Source: Puccinellia tenuiflora (lineage: Eukaryota > Streptophyta > Magnoliopsida > Poales > Poaceae). Taken from it: DNA of 64,000 bases. The notes beneath the pieces were generated by a model. It searched no databases. It saw nothing but the letters and a program-made list of their open reading frames with translations, and was not told the origin of the DNA. The position numbers and the translations under genes are program-made. Of this stretch, positions 45,004 to 57,242 are shown in pieces. Within the stretch, counting starts at the first letter, position 1; every line of letters begins with the position of its first letter. The stretch lies in NCBI GenBank assembly GCA_012064385.1, contig QRDG01000529.1, positions 677,524 to 741,523 of the forward strand, written 5' to 3'.

Positions 45004-45847
45004 TATGTATTTCTGCTTTTAAAATAAAAGCAGAAATATTTTACAGCAATATATACGGGCAGGTAAATACATATATATTGACAAAAACAGTATAATTGAC
45101 AGAATTTAAATAGATATACAAATAGACAAGTGAGCAAATTATTGGTTCATCATGCATGAATTACAAGCCGAAATATACAAGTGTGACCCAATATTTTGCA
45201 TACATATGCATTAATACACACACATCTCCGAAAGTCGATAGTTTATAGGTCGCAAGTTTTCAAAAGCAAGTAGTAATCTAAACTACAATCACTGACAAGA
45301 GAACTGCAATGGCGATGAAGAAGAAGAGTATATATGCATGTTCATCTTCCTCTCTTCCGCTCCGCCTCTGCTTTACTCTTGTAGCTCTTGTAGTTCTTGC
45401 CCTCTAATCCCACTTGCTTCGGACATCTTCATCTCTCTGTACACGAGGCAAAGATAAAAGTGTTAGGCCAAGAAAATAAGAGCAAGAGTTTATACACAAA
45501 TCAAATAATAGTTAAATGAATGCACCAAAATCGAAAACATGCCTCATATATAGGTTGGACACACAAATTACAGAGATGGTGCTAGCGAGCCAAGTAGGAC
45601 GCACAAGATGTGTGTACTCGTGCATATCACAAGGCTCGCTAGACCATCCCTGTATCACACGGTGTCACGACATTTTAATCATCGGCATTTAGAGAGAGAA
45701 AGACGAAACCAAAACAAAACAACTCAAGTTAAATAGCATCGATCACACATGCAGGTTCAACGACTTTAGAAGCACAAGTTAATTTACGGATATAATTTAC
45801 GAACACAAGTTCATCTACCGTACTAAGTAGACAACACATACCATCGA
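45004..45847 (-). other. 3' non-coding region of the CACTA left gene
   Basis: AT-rich and without a gene, lying downstream of the Ulp1-like gene on the minus strand. Confidence 0.5.
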
Positions 45848-48800
45848 TTACTTCTTCGTCTTACGCAGCTTCGGTGGGAACGGGAGAGCACCATCTATAG
45901 TGAATGGCCGGTGATGACCCTGCGCTATTAAACGACGTTCGATCTCGTCGTTCGGTGGTGGTGCAAAGCCGTTGAAGTACACCCCGGCGTGAGGCAAGAC
46001 ATCGTTGCAGATGATTCCCGCGATCACCTGCTGGATGCGACCGAACTCTAGTCTGATACGAGTATCACTGGCATCTGCCAAGCCGTTGCACCATCTGTCC
46101 AGAGCAGAAGGAAATTACAGTCATTGTTGATCCTTTACAAACTCCTGCATGTGATTGATGAGGTACCAACCCTCCATCTTACTGCCTGGCGACTGCTTGA
46201 CGCAGGGGAACATAACTCTCTGGTTGAATACAAACTTGACTCGCACCTTTTTATCTCTTTTCATGATGCCTCCGTTTCGGGCGTAGGCATTAAGAGCTTC
46301 ATTCAAAACAGCCTTGATGTGGATGTAGTCTTTATCCCTATTGACATCACTCCCGGAGTCGAGATAGACGGCATACGAGTATTTCAGGTACACGACGATG
46401 AGGGTGCCGTATTGGTTACTGCGCAAAACAGTTCAAAACAGACCATCATCATCAAAATTGCAAAATAGCTTAACAATGGAAATCTACGAAAGCATGTTAT
46501 GATGGTTAGTGAATGACTTACTCGGGAAAGTAAGGCACGGGAAATATGTTCTTCTCATGATGCGTACCGAAGAAGTCTTCGATGTACCGCGACACCTTTG
46601 CCCTACCCTTAGGGGTGCTCAGGAACATTTCTTTCATGTAGTAGGGGTCAAATATCGCTATGCCCGGGGTATTCTCCTTTAAGATCTGGTGCGCCATACT
46701 AAGGGCAACCAGGCGGACGATCGATGGGTGGAGCGCGTACATGTGATACATGTTGAAGATGTCTTTAAATCTTAGAAGGATCACGTCCCCGGAGTCTCTA
46801 GTGATAAAGCCCAAGCCATCTATCTCTGGCACCTTTGCGTGGAAAACCGGGCATGTTGGATTTTCCTCTTTGAGAAGCCTCTCCTCATGATAAAGAACAC
46901 CCTCATGGAGGATCCTCATGTCCCCGGTGAGGAGTTTTACCAACCTTGGCGGCATCATTTCTTTACCCATATTATGGACCGAATGCCAGTCGACGATGGG
47001 TAACCTGTCCATTACACGGTGCGGCGGCTTCGACTTAGTACCCGGCACCGGCTGGCTGTTGGAGTCAACAGCGGTAGGTTTACTCTTACATCTTTTTCGT
47101 CCCGTCTTCTTTGGCTCCTTCGGCGCCATCGCATCTTTGATGGCCTCCTGGACTGTGTCCTGGCCCAAACCAACTTGCTCGGGGGCAGCTTCTAGCGTAT
47201 CTTGAGAACAGAAGAGACGCTTTGTGCACTGATATTTATCTAGGAGATCAGCTTTTTGCCCCCCAAGATCATGGTAAAGTGGACCCTCGCCAGCATATCT
47301 GTCATCGTGAGCTCTGTCATAGTAAGGATCATCAACGAGGAAGTCATTGGGGTCATCATCGCCATCATTGGCTTCCTCTTCATCATGTGTTTGCTGCACT
47401 GGCAGGGTGGTGACAGAAGGGTCCACACGAATCAGTGATTTTGGCCATATCAAGGGCCAAACCGGGCATTCTTCGAGGTTTAACTCGCTATCGGCTTTGT
47501 CCGGTTGGAACGGAGGATATAAACCAGCGCAACCCGGTAAAGGCCGGATCAATTCAACCATAAACACGTCATCGGCCATAGGCCTGCCGTGGAAAATGTG
47601 GTTGAGAGGTCTCACGATCTTACCCTTTGCCACGTCCTTCAGATCACCGTTCACATCAAGGAGCAATGTGCATCTCGTCTCGTCGGACTGCAAAAACACG
47701 TGTAAGGCGTTAGAGAGGCGCCAAAGAATGAAATAATATGTATCTTGTCGAAGCTTTTATGATGCTTAATTACCGTGATGGCGTTGAGCTTGGCTAACGG
47801 CGACGGACCGCGGGTTGCCGGCGGGGTAATAAAGACGGGAGGGCTTGATCTTTGAGGCGTGGTGACGGCCGGTGATTCCTCCCTACCATCTGCGTTGTTG
47901 CTGGCCGGGCTCTGCACAACTGGCGCCACACCGCTCGAGTTGCTGGTGCCTGCTAAGCTGATCAAGGGGGGAGGCCCTTGTTTGCCCCCCTCAAACCAAG
48001 CCCCGATGGACATACAGATGTTGGGCAGGAGGGTGTTGAGCCTTTTTTCCACCGCTGCATCGATGGACGCATCCATTTTCGATTGATCGGCCATCTTCCG
48101 CTCCTTTCGCTTCTCCTTGGAGTCAGGGAAGTAATAGGAATGTTTATAACCCATTCCGGTGCCGACCACACGGCCATGATGCGGCACTTTATCCGACGAC
48201 ACCTCCTTTGTCTCGTTTAGAGCCTGAGGAAAGGTGTCTGATATGGGGCCTTCAGGTCCGAGGAGTCTTCGGATTGATCATGTTCATCCTTTTCTTGTTC
48301 CTTGAGAATTTGGTTCTCAAGTGCCTTCACCTTGGCTTTCAAGACAAGCTCCCCGAGCGATTTGGGATCATCCCAGAATCGGGCCCTAATAAAATTCCGG
48401 GCGAGCGGGTCTTTTATCTTGTCGTAGGGGTTCAGCCCTTCCCTTCGTGCATCCTCCTTTTGCCAAATTGGCTCCTTTCCGGCGTAACCCCAGCTTCCGA
48501 GATTGCGGGGAGCAACGTTCTTCTTCTGCATGTCTTTCCCCCAATGCGTCAGCTTCTGCTTTGCAACAGTGGCTTCTATGGCCTTGAATTGTTCAAAATC
48601 CTCTTCGGAAATGCTGGGCCACATTTTGTGGATCTCGTCGAAACCGGCACCTTCTTCCTTAATCAACTTACTAACATCTAATCTCCAAGTTGAAAAGGCT
48701 TTGCCCAACTTGCCGAGGGCTTGTGTGTTAACAATATTTGTTTTGATATCCTTGTTATTGTAGGGTGCCAGGAACTTGTATCGTGTGTGCACCTTATCAA

Positions 48801-49230
48801 TGAGGTAGGCGGCCAAACCTTCATTGTCCTTCACCTTTAGGTTGTCGTTGTTGATTCTCCCCCATTCCCGAGCGATGCATCCAAGTTGGATGCCGTACCC
48901 TTTGACATAATTTTCCGGCTTCGTAGGAAGACCGCTTTTAGGGTCCACCTCTGTGAATGCATGTTGGGTGGTGCCGAGCTTGTTTGGTTCCCTCTTCTTG
49001 CGTTTACAGTCTTTTCTGGCTTCGCTATTAGAAGGGCCGCCCTCCTTAGCGCCACTAGTAGTGGTCCCAGCATCACCACGCTCGGCTTCGCTAGCGGAAG
49101 GGGCCTCCATTTCTTCATCGGCCGCATGCTCGATCTCCTCGTTGTCGGCATGCTTGTACTGTGCAAGCTTCGACAGGTATGCATTGTCGCCTCCTGTCCG
49201 AGAACCCCCGGCCTGGTCGTTGTGAGCCAT
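45848..49230 (-). pseudogene. CACTA accessory protein: Transposase_24-like N-terminus, Ulp1-like C-terminus
   Basis: The start is ATG at 49,230 (MAHNDQAGG...). The first exon has an acidic/Ser region, then a Transposase_24 (Ptta/En/Spm) type domain (GIQLGCIAREWGRI, WPSISEEDFEQF, LGSWGYAGKEPIWQKED) and a coiled coil. A 1-nt slip near 48,240 shifts the frame; sequence goes on through MGYKHSYYFP and a Ser/Pro linker to a GT donor at 47,773. The next exon starts at 47,687 after an 86-nt intron in the same phase, with acidic and basic stretches, then an Ulp1-like region to a donor near 46,512. A further exon from about 46,423 has VYLDSGSD and CVKQSPGSKMEGWYLINHM, and a last piece ends at 45,848. 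The protease Cys and His are not where C48 proteases have them, so it is probably non-catalytic. Confidence 0.75.
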
Positions 49231-50100
49231 CGATCTTCGCACTGTAGAGGAAATTATTAAGTCAAATTTAGTACAAAAAATATAAGAAAAAACCACTTAA
49301 CAAAATACTAAGGTACCCCGTGAGTCCAAATTTGTCGGAATGTCGATTAATTTCCGTATCGGCAAATTCGGGTACTCCATATGTCCTATTGTATAGCAAA
49401 AGTCATGCCAAAATTCACGGAAAATTTCGGCTTGACCTTTGCTAAAAATAGGGCATATGGAGTACCCGAATTTGCCGGAACGGAAGTTAATCAACATTCC
49501 GGCAATCTCAAGGGCCTCATGGGGTACCTGCAAACTTTTCATACACACATCCACCACCAGAACTTCATCACAACTATCACAAATTCATCGACACCACCAC
49601 CACCATCACAACAACAGAACACCACCACCACCAAGTACCACCACCATCACGACAACAACCATCATCAGCACGTCCACCACCACCACATTCATATCATCGA
49701 CAATCTCATCATCTCACCTGAAAACTGAGCAGCAGCGTCGAGGTCCTTCTCACCAGCACACAGCAGCGTCGAGGTCCTTCTAAACTTCCTGCATATTATC
49801 ATGAAAGAAGATGTGCTCAAAAAAGGATAATCAAAACTGTCATCCACAAAAATGATACAACTATCATATTGTCACAACACTCGAAAAATTTGCAGCCCTA
49901 GGTGTAACTCTATGTTGTCTTACAACTAACCTACAACTAACTAACTAACTAACCTACAACTCACTAACTAACTAATTTGAACTAACCTAAAACTAACTAA
50001 CTAACTAATTTGAACTAACCTAAAACTAACTAATTTGAACTAACCTAAAACTAACTAACTAATTTGGAATAGCTAATTCAAAAAAATTGAACTAATCTGT
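49231..50100 (-). other. Upstream region of the CACTA left gene
   Basis: It holds an inverted repeat (about 49,312-49,370 pairing with 49,446-49,505; 'cggcaaattcgggtactccatatg' and its complement), an ACC/CAC-rich stretch (49,540-49,700), a 22-bp duplication (gcagcagcgtcgaggtccttct near 49,729 and 49,760) and an 'actaactaa' tandem tract (49,925-50,070). No gene. Confidence 0.6.
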
Positions 50101-50544
50101 TTGACATTATATCGAACACCTAATGGGCAAGGAGGGAGTGGCCGGGGAAGAAGGGGGAAGGAGGGAGAGGTGGCCAGCCGAGAGGAAGAAGGGGGAGGGA
50201 GAGGTGGACGGCCGAGAGGAAGAAGGAGGAGGGAGAGAGGACCTGGCGGCGAGCGGGAGAGAGGACTGTGGGGAGGGGACGGCGGCGGCGGGTGGGAGAG
50301 AGGACCGTGGGGAGGGGACGGCAGATGGAAGGGGAGAGGCTTACCTCAATTCGGGCGTGAGGAGGACCGGCAGCGGTGGCTGTGGCGTGGACGGCGGCGG
50401 CGGATACCGGCTCGAGGAGGACCGCCAGCGGCAGAGAGGACGGCGGCGGCGGCTTGAATCGACGGCGATGGTTTGAATCGGCAGAGAGTGCGCGCGAGGG
50501 GTCGGGGAGGAGTTGAGGGGAAGAGAGGCGCACGTGCCAGGTAA
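50101..50544. other. GC-rich block inside CACTA
   Basis: A GGAGG/GGCGGCGG-rich region with open frames on both strands from composition only. It directly borders the internal subterminal repeat block. Confidence 0.5.
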
Positions 50545-50690
50545 GTGGTAAGGGGTCCTTACCGCTGGCAAAATACCATCCGTGTTCGCTAGTGGAAAGA
50601 ACCTTACCACTGGCGAACCGGTGCCGTGTTCGCCAGCGGTAAGCGTTGCCTCAGGTGAACACGAATGGTAGTTCGCCAGTGGTATGTATT
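50545..50690. repeat. Internal block of CACTA subterminal repeats
   Basis: Copies of 'ccactggcgaac' and 'gttcgccagcgg' lie in facing pairs as at the ends, but between the two genes. The right edge (gttcgccagtggtatgtattttt) matches the inner edge of the left terminal block (gttcgccagtaatatgtatttct). The left edge (cgtgccaggtaagtgg) resembles the inner edge of the right terminal block. No CACTA terminus is present here. Confidence 0.85.
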
Positions 50691-51136
50691 TTTCTTTTTT
50701 TATTTAGTTTTCCCATTTCTTTTGTTTTTTCCTCTATTATTTCTGTTTTCTTGTTTTGTTTTCCATTTCATGATTTTGAAAAAGAGTGACTTAATGAATA
50801 AAAAATGTAATTTCCAAGTATATACATTTATTTTAAAAGTGTGATTTATGTTTCTTGTTTTATTTTCTAATTCATAATTTTAAAACTGGTCAAATTTTGC
50901 AAAAACAGTGAGTCAATAATAAGTGTAAGTTTCAAGGATATAAACATAATTAAGTTACACATATATATAATTAGTGCAAAATATCACATCCGTAGATCAT
51001 CGATGCAAGTCCGATACAAAAGAGAGATACATATATAGTCGCATGCAATATCACATTCACTTGATCATCATCAAAACAAGTCCGATACAAAAGAGAGATA
51101 CATAGTCGCATGCAATGCTGACACAACGCGTCTTTC
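50691..51136 (-). other. 3' non-coding region of TNP2
   Basis: AT-rich, with a direct duplication of about 40 bp ('caagtccgatacaaaagagagatac', near 51,006 and 51,078). No gene. Confidence 0.6.
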
Positions 51137-51756
51137 TCAGCGTTTGGCATTCTTCTTGCCTTTTTTGGTCGCTGTTGCATAATTTAGCCCCACATCATGA
51201 CTTCTTCTTTTGAATGGAAGACCTTGCTTAGGTAGCGTGGTTCTGCTTCTTCTTGTGGTGTATGTTGCCTTATCATCATGATCTTGATCATTGTCGATAT
51301 TTGGGTCGCCGAACATGTCGAACTCGTCCTTGTTGGCGACACCGTCCATTCCGACGATGTTTCTTTTGCCTCTCCTGACGACGACATGGCTAGGCTGTGA
51401 CGGATCAGTTATGAAGAAGCATTGGGAGACGTGCTCATTTTGCGCGGTGACATTCACGCTTGATGAATTGCCGGCTTCGGGTATAACCATGGTGGTGAAG
51501 TATTTGTCTTCTTTTTGGATGGTCGACATCCTAGCCCATCTGACGCGGAACATCGGCACCTTCTCTCCAGAGTAGTTAAGCTCCCAGATCTCCTCGATCC
51601 TTCCATAGTATCTTAACTTTTTGTCACCGGTGTAGGATTCCATCGTTACCCCTGAGTTTTGATAATCCGAAGTTTTGTCCTTTTGCTCCGTGTAGAAAGT
51701 GAACCTGTTGATATCATATGCTTGAAACGTCGCGAGGTTGGGGGCGGGGCCACGTG
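51137..51756 (-). pseudogene. TNP2 transposase, C-terminal segment (DUF4216)
   Basis: After the solo LTR the frame resumes at LSRGPAPNLATFQAYDINRFTFYTE and runs about 205 codons to a stop at 51,137. GYxFYT...QNSGV...YYGRIEEIWELNYSG...VPMFRVRWA matches the DUF4216 domain that follows the catalytic part in TNP2 proteins. A basic KKGKKNAKR end could be a nuclear localisation signal. The segment itself has no lesions. Confidence 0.85.
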
Positions 51757-51761
51757 ACAAG

Positions 51762-53508
51762 TGATGCATCTAAAATGCATACATGAACTTTGCACTATAA
51801 TTGTTATATTCCAATCATATTTGCATCATATAAGGGTTATATTACTGTTATTTAATGATTTTTGATAATATATAATGATTTACCCTTTTTATGGAATTAA
51901 TCCTGCGCAGGCAGAAAACCCCTTTTTCTTTCTCTAATTGTTTCAGGACCTTAACGACGTCATAATGAGCTATAAATTTAGGGGGTATTATTTTGGAAGG
52001 ACAAGATTTTGGAGCGAAAGAAGTCAACGAACGGAGGCCGGGAGGCCAAAAGGGAGGGTCCCATGCGGCCCCTATACCTAGCCGTGTGGGCCTACCCCAT
52101 TTAGCCCTCGTGGCCCCAATTGCATCGATCCTTCGCCCCTAAGCATCCTCATGACCTAAAAACGACTATATAAGAGGTCCCCCGATGTTTTTCCAGAGGA
52201 GAGCCGCCACACGAGAGAAACCAGAAAACAGAGATCAGGAGGCTGAAGATCGAAGGGGGAAAACTCCGGCGGAGCCATGCCGGAGAGGTCTCCACCTTCT
52301 CCATCGACATCTCCACCGTCTCCATGATGAAGAGGGAGTAGTCCACCGCTGGACTATGGGTTTGTGTCAGTAGCATATGTATCTCTCTCTCTCTTGAGTT
52401 CCATTAGTTAGCACCGTATGAGATGCCGAACATGATTACGGTCACCGTTGTATTACCATTGTGGTGGATCTTTCTATGAGTTAATATATGTTGATATTGC
52501 AATGTTGTTTCAGTTATGAAAGTAGATGCATATTGTGTACCCCGTTCTTATATCCTTGTTATGATCAAGCATGTTTATGAGAGCGTGTGTGGGGGAACGT
52601 GTGCACTAGTTGGAGTAACGGGGGTGGTGAAGTGATAAGTTGACAACTTGATATATCATGATCCATTGGGTGTTTACCTTACTTTGTTGCCTCACTAGGG
52701 ATAAACCAAAATACCATGTTGAAGGGTAGGAGGAGTGACATGCCTCTACCTAAGACTAAATCCATCATGTGTTTATTTTAACTTCATGTCATTAATCTTA
52801 AAGCTATACTCTGATGTTATCTTAATTACTAAGGTGCATGATTTATTTCACATCTTGGTGGAGTATAAGTGAGACTCATAATCTCTATGTTAGGACGTGA
52901 TGTCCATATAATTAGTAACATGAAAGAACTTGTTTGCAATCTCATATGTTAAGTCTATGTCTACTTGTTTGCCACACTATATTAAAGAGAGAGTGCATGT
53001 GTGAAACCATGAACCCCGGTCCATTTTTAATCATAAGAAACACTTTTCCAACCACTTTCAAGCATCTTTTACATTCAGCCATTTTAAAATCAGAAAACAC
53101 AAAAACACTTTTACTTCTTGCATTCACATATAAAAACCCCAAAAATACCATCAATCATCATTACTATCATCCTTGCATTGTTATTCAACACCATTGCATT
53201 TTTATTTGCTGTTTTGCATTCATTATTATCTTAATAACATTCTCACACCTTGTGCTTGACAACCACTTGGTGAGGTTGAGGGCACAAAGCAATTTATTTG
53301 TTTGCAGGAAATCTAGAGAAGGACAAGAAGATAAAACCCACACTACTGATTCCCCGAGAGTTCGATATTAAACCCTCGAGTCACCTTCTTGGGGAAGATC
53401 TTCCACTACTACATACTCTGCACTTGGAGGCTCAACCTATCCCTTATATTTGTTGTTTTCAAGAGTGCTTGTTGGCGAAGCTGAGGGAGACTTCAACTAT
53501 CGTCATCA
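51762..53508 (+). mobile_element. Solo LTR A, 1,747 bp, inserted in TNP2
   Basis: The ends are TGATGCATC and ...CGTCATCA, and the 5-bp target duplication ACAAG is on both sides (51,757-51,761 and 53,509-53,513). It contains a TATA box (TATATAA, 52,167-52,173) in plus orientation, followed by leader-like sequence. No internal domain, primer site or gene. The open frame 52,934-53,371 (MQSHMLSLCLL...) recurs in solo LTR B and is just LTR sequence. Confidence 0.95.
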
Positions 53509-53513
53509 ACAAG

Positions 53514-55453
53514 GCGTATAAGAGTTTAGCTTCCGCACTAGCTGTTGGGGGCGGAGCGTCAAGCTCATCTTTGAACCAACCCAAGAAAGAAGAGTTGTGC
53601 TCTCTGATTATTTGTCCTTCTGTCCTCCGCTTGCCCTTGTCAGTGTACTTCTTCTAAATCAGGCTCTTGTGCTTTTCCACCCAAATACGGACAATTTGAA
53701 TGTGTTGGAGAGCCACTAAGTTTGCCCTGTTAAAATCGGTGCGTCGAGAAGCGTGGTACACATGCAACTCCCTCCGGCCATTTTTGTGACCTGCTCCATC
53801 GAGCTTGCCAACGTGCTTGTTTCCGAGCAAACCAACAGGGTCGTCCCCGTCCAGAAAATTCGTGCAGAAAGAGGTGCACTCTTCGGTAAGAAATCCCTGA
53901 ACGATGCTTCCATCCGGATGGGCTCTGTTACGAACGAATCCTTTGATGACCCCGTTCATCCTTTCAAACGGCATCATGTCGTGCTGGAACAACAGCCCGA
54001 GATGGATGATATCATCCATGATGACCAACAGATGCACACGGATGTCAAAGAATGCGGGCGGGAAGTACATCTCAAGCTTGCATATCTCTTCCTGCAGCCT
54101 TGAGAGTTGCTTCCCGGTGATTGACTTTCGGGAGATCACATCGAAGAAGTTACAGAGGCCAAAAAGGGTTTCACGGACGGGCTTGTCCATTATCCCTCGG
54201 ATCGCAACCGAAATATCTGCGTCATCATCACGTGACAGTCATGAGACTTCATCCTGCTGAACTTTTGTTTCTGCGGCTCTAAAAATCTGCTTATTAGCCC
54301 CGAGTAACCCAAAGGCACTTTGACTCCTAGAAGGCACTTGATCAATTGTTCGATCTCGTTCGGACTTAGAGTGAAGTAGGAGGGGGGCAGTAATAGTCGT
54401 TCTCTGAACCCTTTTGCCCTTGGGACCTTCCAGCTCCTCTTCCAATTGGTCATGATCAATAGCCGGGCGTCCTCCGTGAAGCTCTTCCCGGATACCCATA
54501 TGTATCAGGTCGCTTCTTGCTTTCGGCCCATCTTTTGTCCTCTTCAGCATGTTGAGCAGAGTGCCAAACAGACTCTCGAACACATTCTTCGTGATATGCA
54601 TTAGATCTAGGCAATGAGGCGTACCGAGGATGGGCCAGTACGACAAGTCCCAAAACACGGACCTCGTCTTCCATACATCCAGGAGTGGTTTTGGCGCATT
54701 TTGCTTCTTTCCCGGCCGAGGGCACTCTTCCCATTCATTCAGCAAATCATATATTTCTTTGCCGCACCTCTTACGTGGAGGTCCTCGGAGCTCTTCTTCG
54801 CCGTTGAAAAGGTCTCCACGCCTTCTCCACGAGTCTTTAATGTGTAGCCACCTTCGATGGCCGATGTAGACGGTTTTCGAAGACCCGGGATCGTTCTAGA
54901 GCTGGTGAAACGTCGGGTCATCCATGCACCTCACACATCCGTTATGTCTGTGGAACACCTGGCCTGAGACGTATCCGTAGCCGGGCAAGTCGTGCACCAT
55001 ACAGAGCAAGGCGGCTCTCATAGGAAAATATTCTTCTGCGAGGGCGTCCATGTGTTGACCCCGCCTTCCTCCCATTACGTGTGTAGCTCATCTTTCAGTA
55101 GCTTCAGATACAGATTGATGTCGGTGCCCGGTTTGTTTCGGCCCTTGAATGAGCATGCTCATGCGTATGTACTTCCTCTTCATGCACAGCCAGGGCGGGA
55201 GGTTGTATATCCATACGAACACGGGCCAGGTGCTATGTATGCTGCTCTGGTTGCCAAACGGATTGAGTCCATCGGTGCTCGCTCCCAACCTAATGTTCCT
55301 TGGCTCTGTCCCAAAAGTTGGATATTCATCGTCTAATGCTTTCCACTGGCATGCATCCGAAGGGTGTGTCAGATTTACCTTTTCATTTCGCTCTGGATCT
55401 TTCAAAACTTTCTCCCTTCTCTCCGTGTGCCAGCGCATGAGCTTTGCTTCCTT
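53514..55453 (-). pseudogene. TNP2 transposase, central segment (Transposase_21, DUF4218)
   Basis: Reading from 55,453: KEAKLMRWHTERREK, then the catalytic region with GASTDGLNPFGN (Asp of the DDE triad), YNLPPWLCMKRKY and MSMLIQGPKQTG. A slip near 55,115 and stops (one TAG near 54,898) break the next stretch. It resumes with the GTPHCLDLMHITKNVFESLFGTLL motif and runs almost clean through DUF4218 (KLEMYFPPAFFDIRVHL, MMPFERMNGVIKGFVRNRAHPDGSI) to a TAG at 53,654-53,656. After that, HNSSFLGWFKDELDAPPPT continues to the solo LTR A junction. TNP2 would excise CACTA elements by acting on their terminal repeats in the nucleus. Confidence 0.88.
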
Positions 55454-55458
55454 GCGGT

Positions 55459-57237
55459 TGATGACAGAATTGATGAGAGCGTTCTTCTCCCTCAACTATG
55501 CCAACAAGCCTCTTGATACCCTGAAAGGAAAACAATAAATATAAGGGATAGGTTGAGCCTCCAAGTGCAGAGTATGTAGAAGTGGAAGATTTTCCCCAAG
55601 AAGATGACTCGAGGGTTTAATATCGAACTCTCGGGGAATCAGTAGTGTGGGTTTTATCTTCTTGTCCTTCTCTAGATTTCCTGCAAACAAGTAAATTTCT
55701 TTGTGCCCTCAACCTCACCAAGTGGTTGTCAAGCACGAGGTGTGAGAATTTTATTAAGATAATAATGAATGCAAAACAGCAAATAAAAATGCAATGGTGA
55801 TGCATAATAATGCAAGGATGATAGCAATGATGATTGATGGTATTTTTGGGGTTTTTATATGTGAATGCAAGAAGTAAAAGTGTTTTTGTGTTTTCTGATT
55901 TCAAAATGGCTGAATGTAAAAGATGCTTGAATGTGGTTGGAAAAGTGTTTCTTATGATTAAAAATGGACCGGGGTTCATGGTTTCACACATGCACTCTCT
56001 CTTTAATATAGTGTGGCAAACAAGTAGACATAGACTTAACATATGAGATTGCAAACAAGTTTAATCATGTTACTAATTATATGGGCATCACGTCCTAACA
56101 TAGAGACATTTTGATTATTAGTCTCACTTATACTCCACCAAGATGTGAACTAAATCATGCACCTTAGTAATTAAGATAACATCAGAGTATAGCTTTAAGA
56201 TCAATGACATGAAGTTAAAATAAACACATGATGGATCTAGTCTTAGGTAGAGGCATGTCACTCCTCCTACCCTTCAACATGGTATTTTGGTTTATCCCTA
56301 GTGAGGCAACAAAGTAAGGTAAACACCCAATGGATCATGATATATCAAGTTGTCAGCTTATCTCTTCACCACCCCCCGTTACTCCAACTAGTGCACACGT
56401 TCCCCCACACACGCTCTCATAAACATGCTTGATCATAACAAGGATATAAGAACGGGGTACATAATATGCACCTAATTTCATAACTGAAACAAACATTGCA
56501 ATCTCAACATATATTAACTCATAGAAAGATCCACCACAATGGTAATACAACGGTGACCGTAATCATGTTCGGCAGCTCATATGGTGCTATCTAATGAAAC
56601 TCAAGAGAGAGAGATACATATGCTACTTCCACAAACCCATAGTCCAGCAGTGGACTACTCCCTCTTCATCATGGAGCCGGTGGAGATGTCGATGGAGAAG
56701 AAGGAGACCTATCCGGCAGGGCTCCGCCGGAGTTTCCCCCCTCCGATCTGCAGCATCCTGATCTCTGTTTCTTGTTTCTTTCGTGTGGCGGCTCTCCTCT
56801 GGAAAAACGTCGGGGGACCTCTTATATAGTCGTTTTTAGGTCACGAGGATGCTTATGGTCGAAGGATCGATGCAATTGGGGCCACGAGGGCCAATTGGGA
56901 TAGGCCCACGCGGCCTGGTACTGTGGCCGTGTGAGACCCCCCCCCCATTTGGTCTCCCGGCCTCCGTTCGTTGACTTCTTTCGCTCCAAAATATTGTCCT
57001 TCCAAAATAATGACCCCCTAAATTTATAGCTCATTATGACGTCATTAAGGTCCTGAAACAAATAAAGAAAGAAAAAGGGGTTTTCTGCCTACGTAGGATT
57101 AATTCCATAAAAAGGGTAATTCATTATAAATTGTCAAAAATCATTAAATAACAGTAATATACCCCTTATATGATGCAAATATGATTGGAATATAACAATT
57201 ATAGTGCAAAGTTCATGTATGCATTTTAGATGCATCA
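55459..57237 (-). mobile_element. Solo LTR B, 1,779 bp, inserted in TNP2
   Basis: The same family as solo LTR A, in the opposite orientation. The ends are TGATGACAG and ...GATGCATCA on the plus strand, with the target duplication GCGGT on both sides (55,454-55,458 and 57,238-57,242). It shares nearly its whole length with A, apart from small indels such as 13 nt (ctttcagggtatc) missing from A near 53,461. Confidence 0.95.
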
Positions 57238-57242
57238 GCGGT

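Noticed and set aside
49381..49783. His/Thr/Pro-rich frames
   Set aside because: They follow from the ACC/CAC-rich repeat upstream of the CACTA left gene.
52934..53371. 145-codon frame found almost identically at 55,617-56,054
   Set aside because: Both copies are the same LTR stretch in two solo LTRs; similarity reflects shared ancestry of the LTR, and no domain is present.
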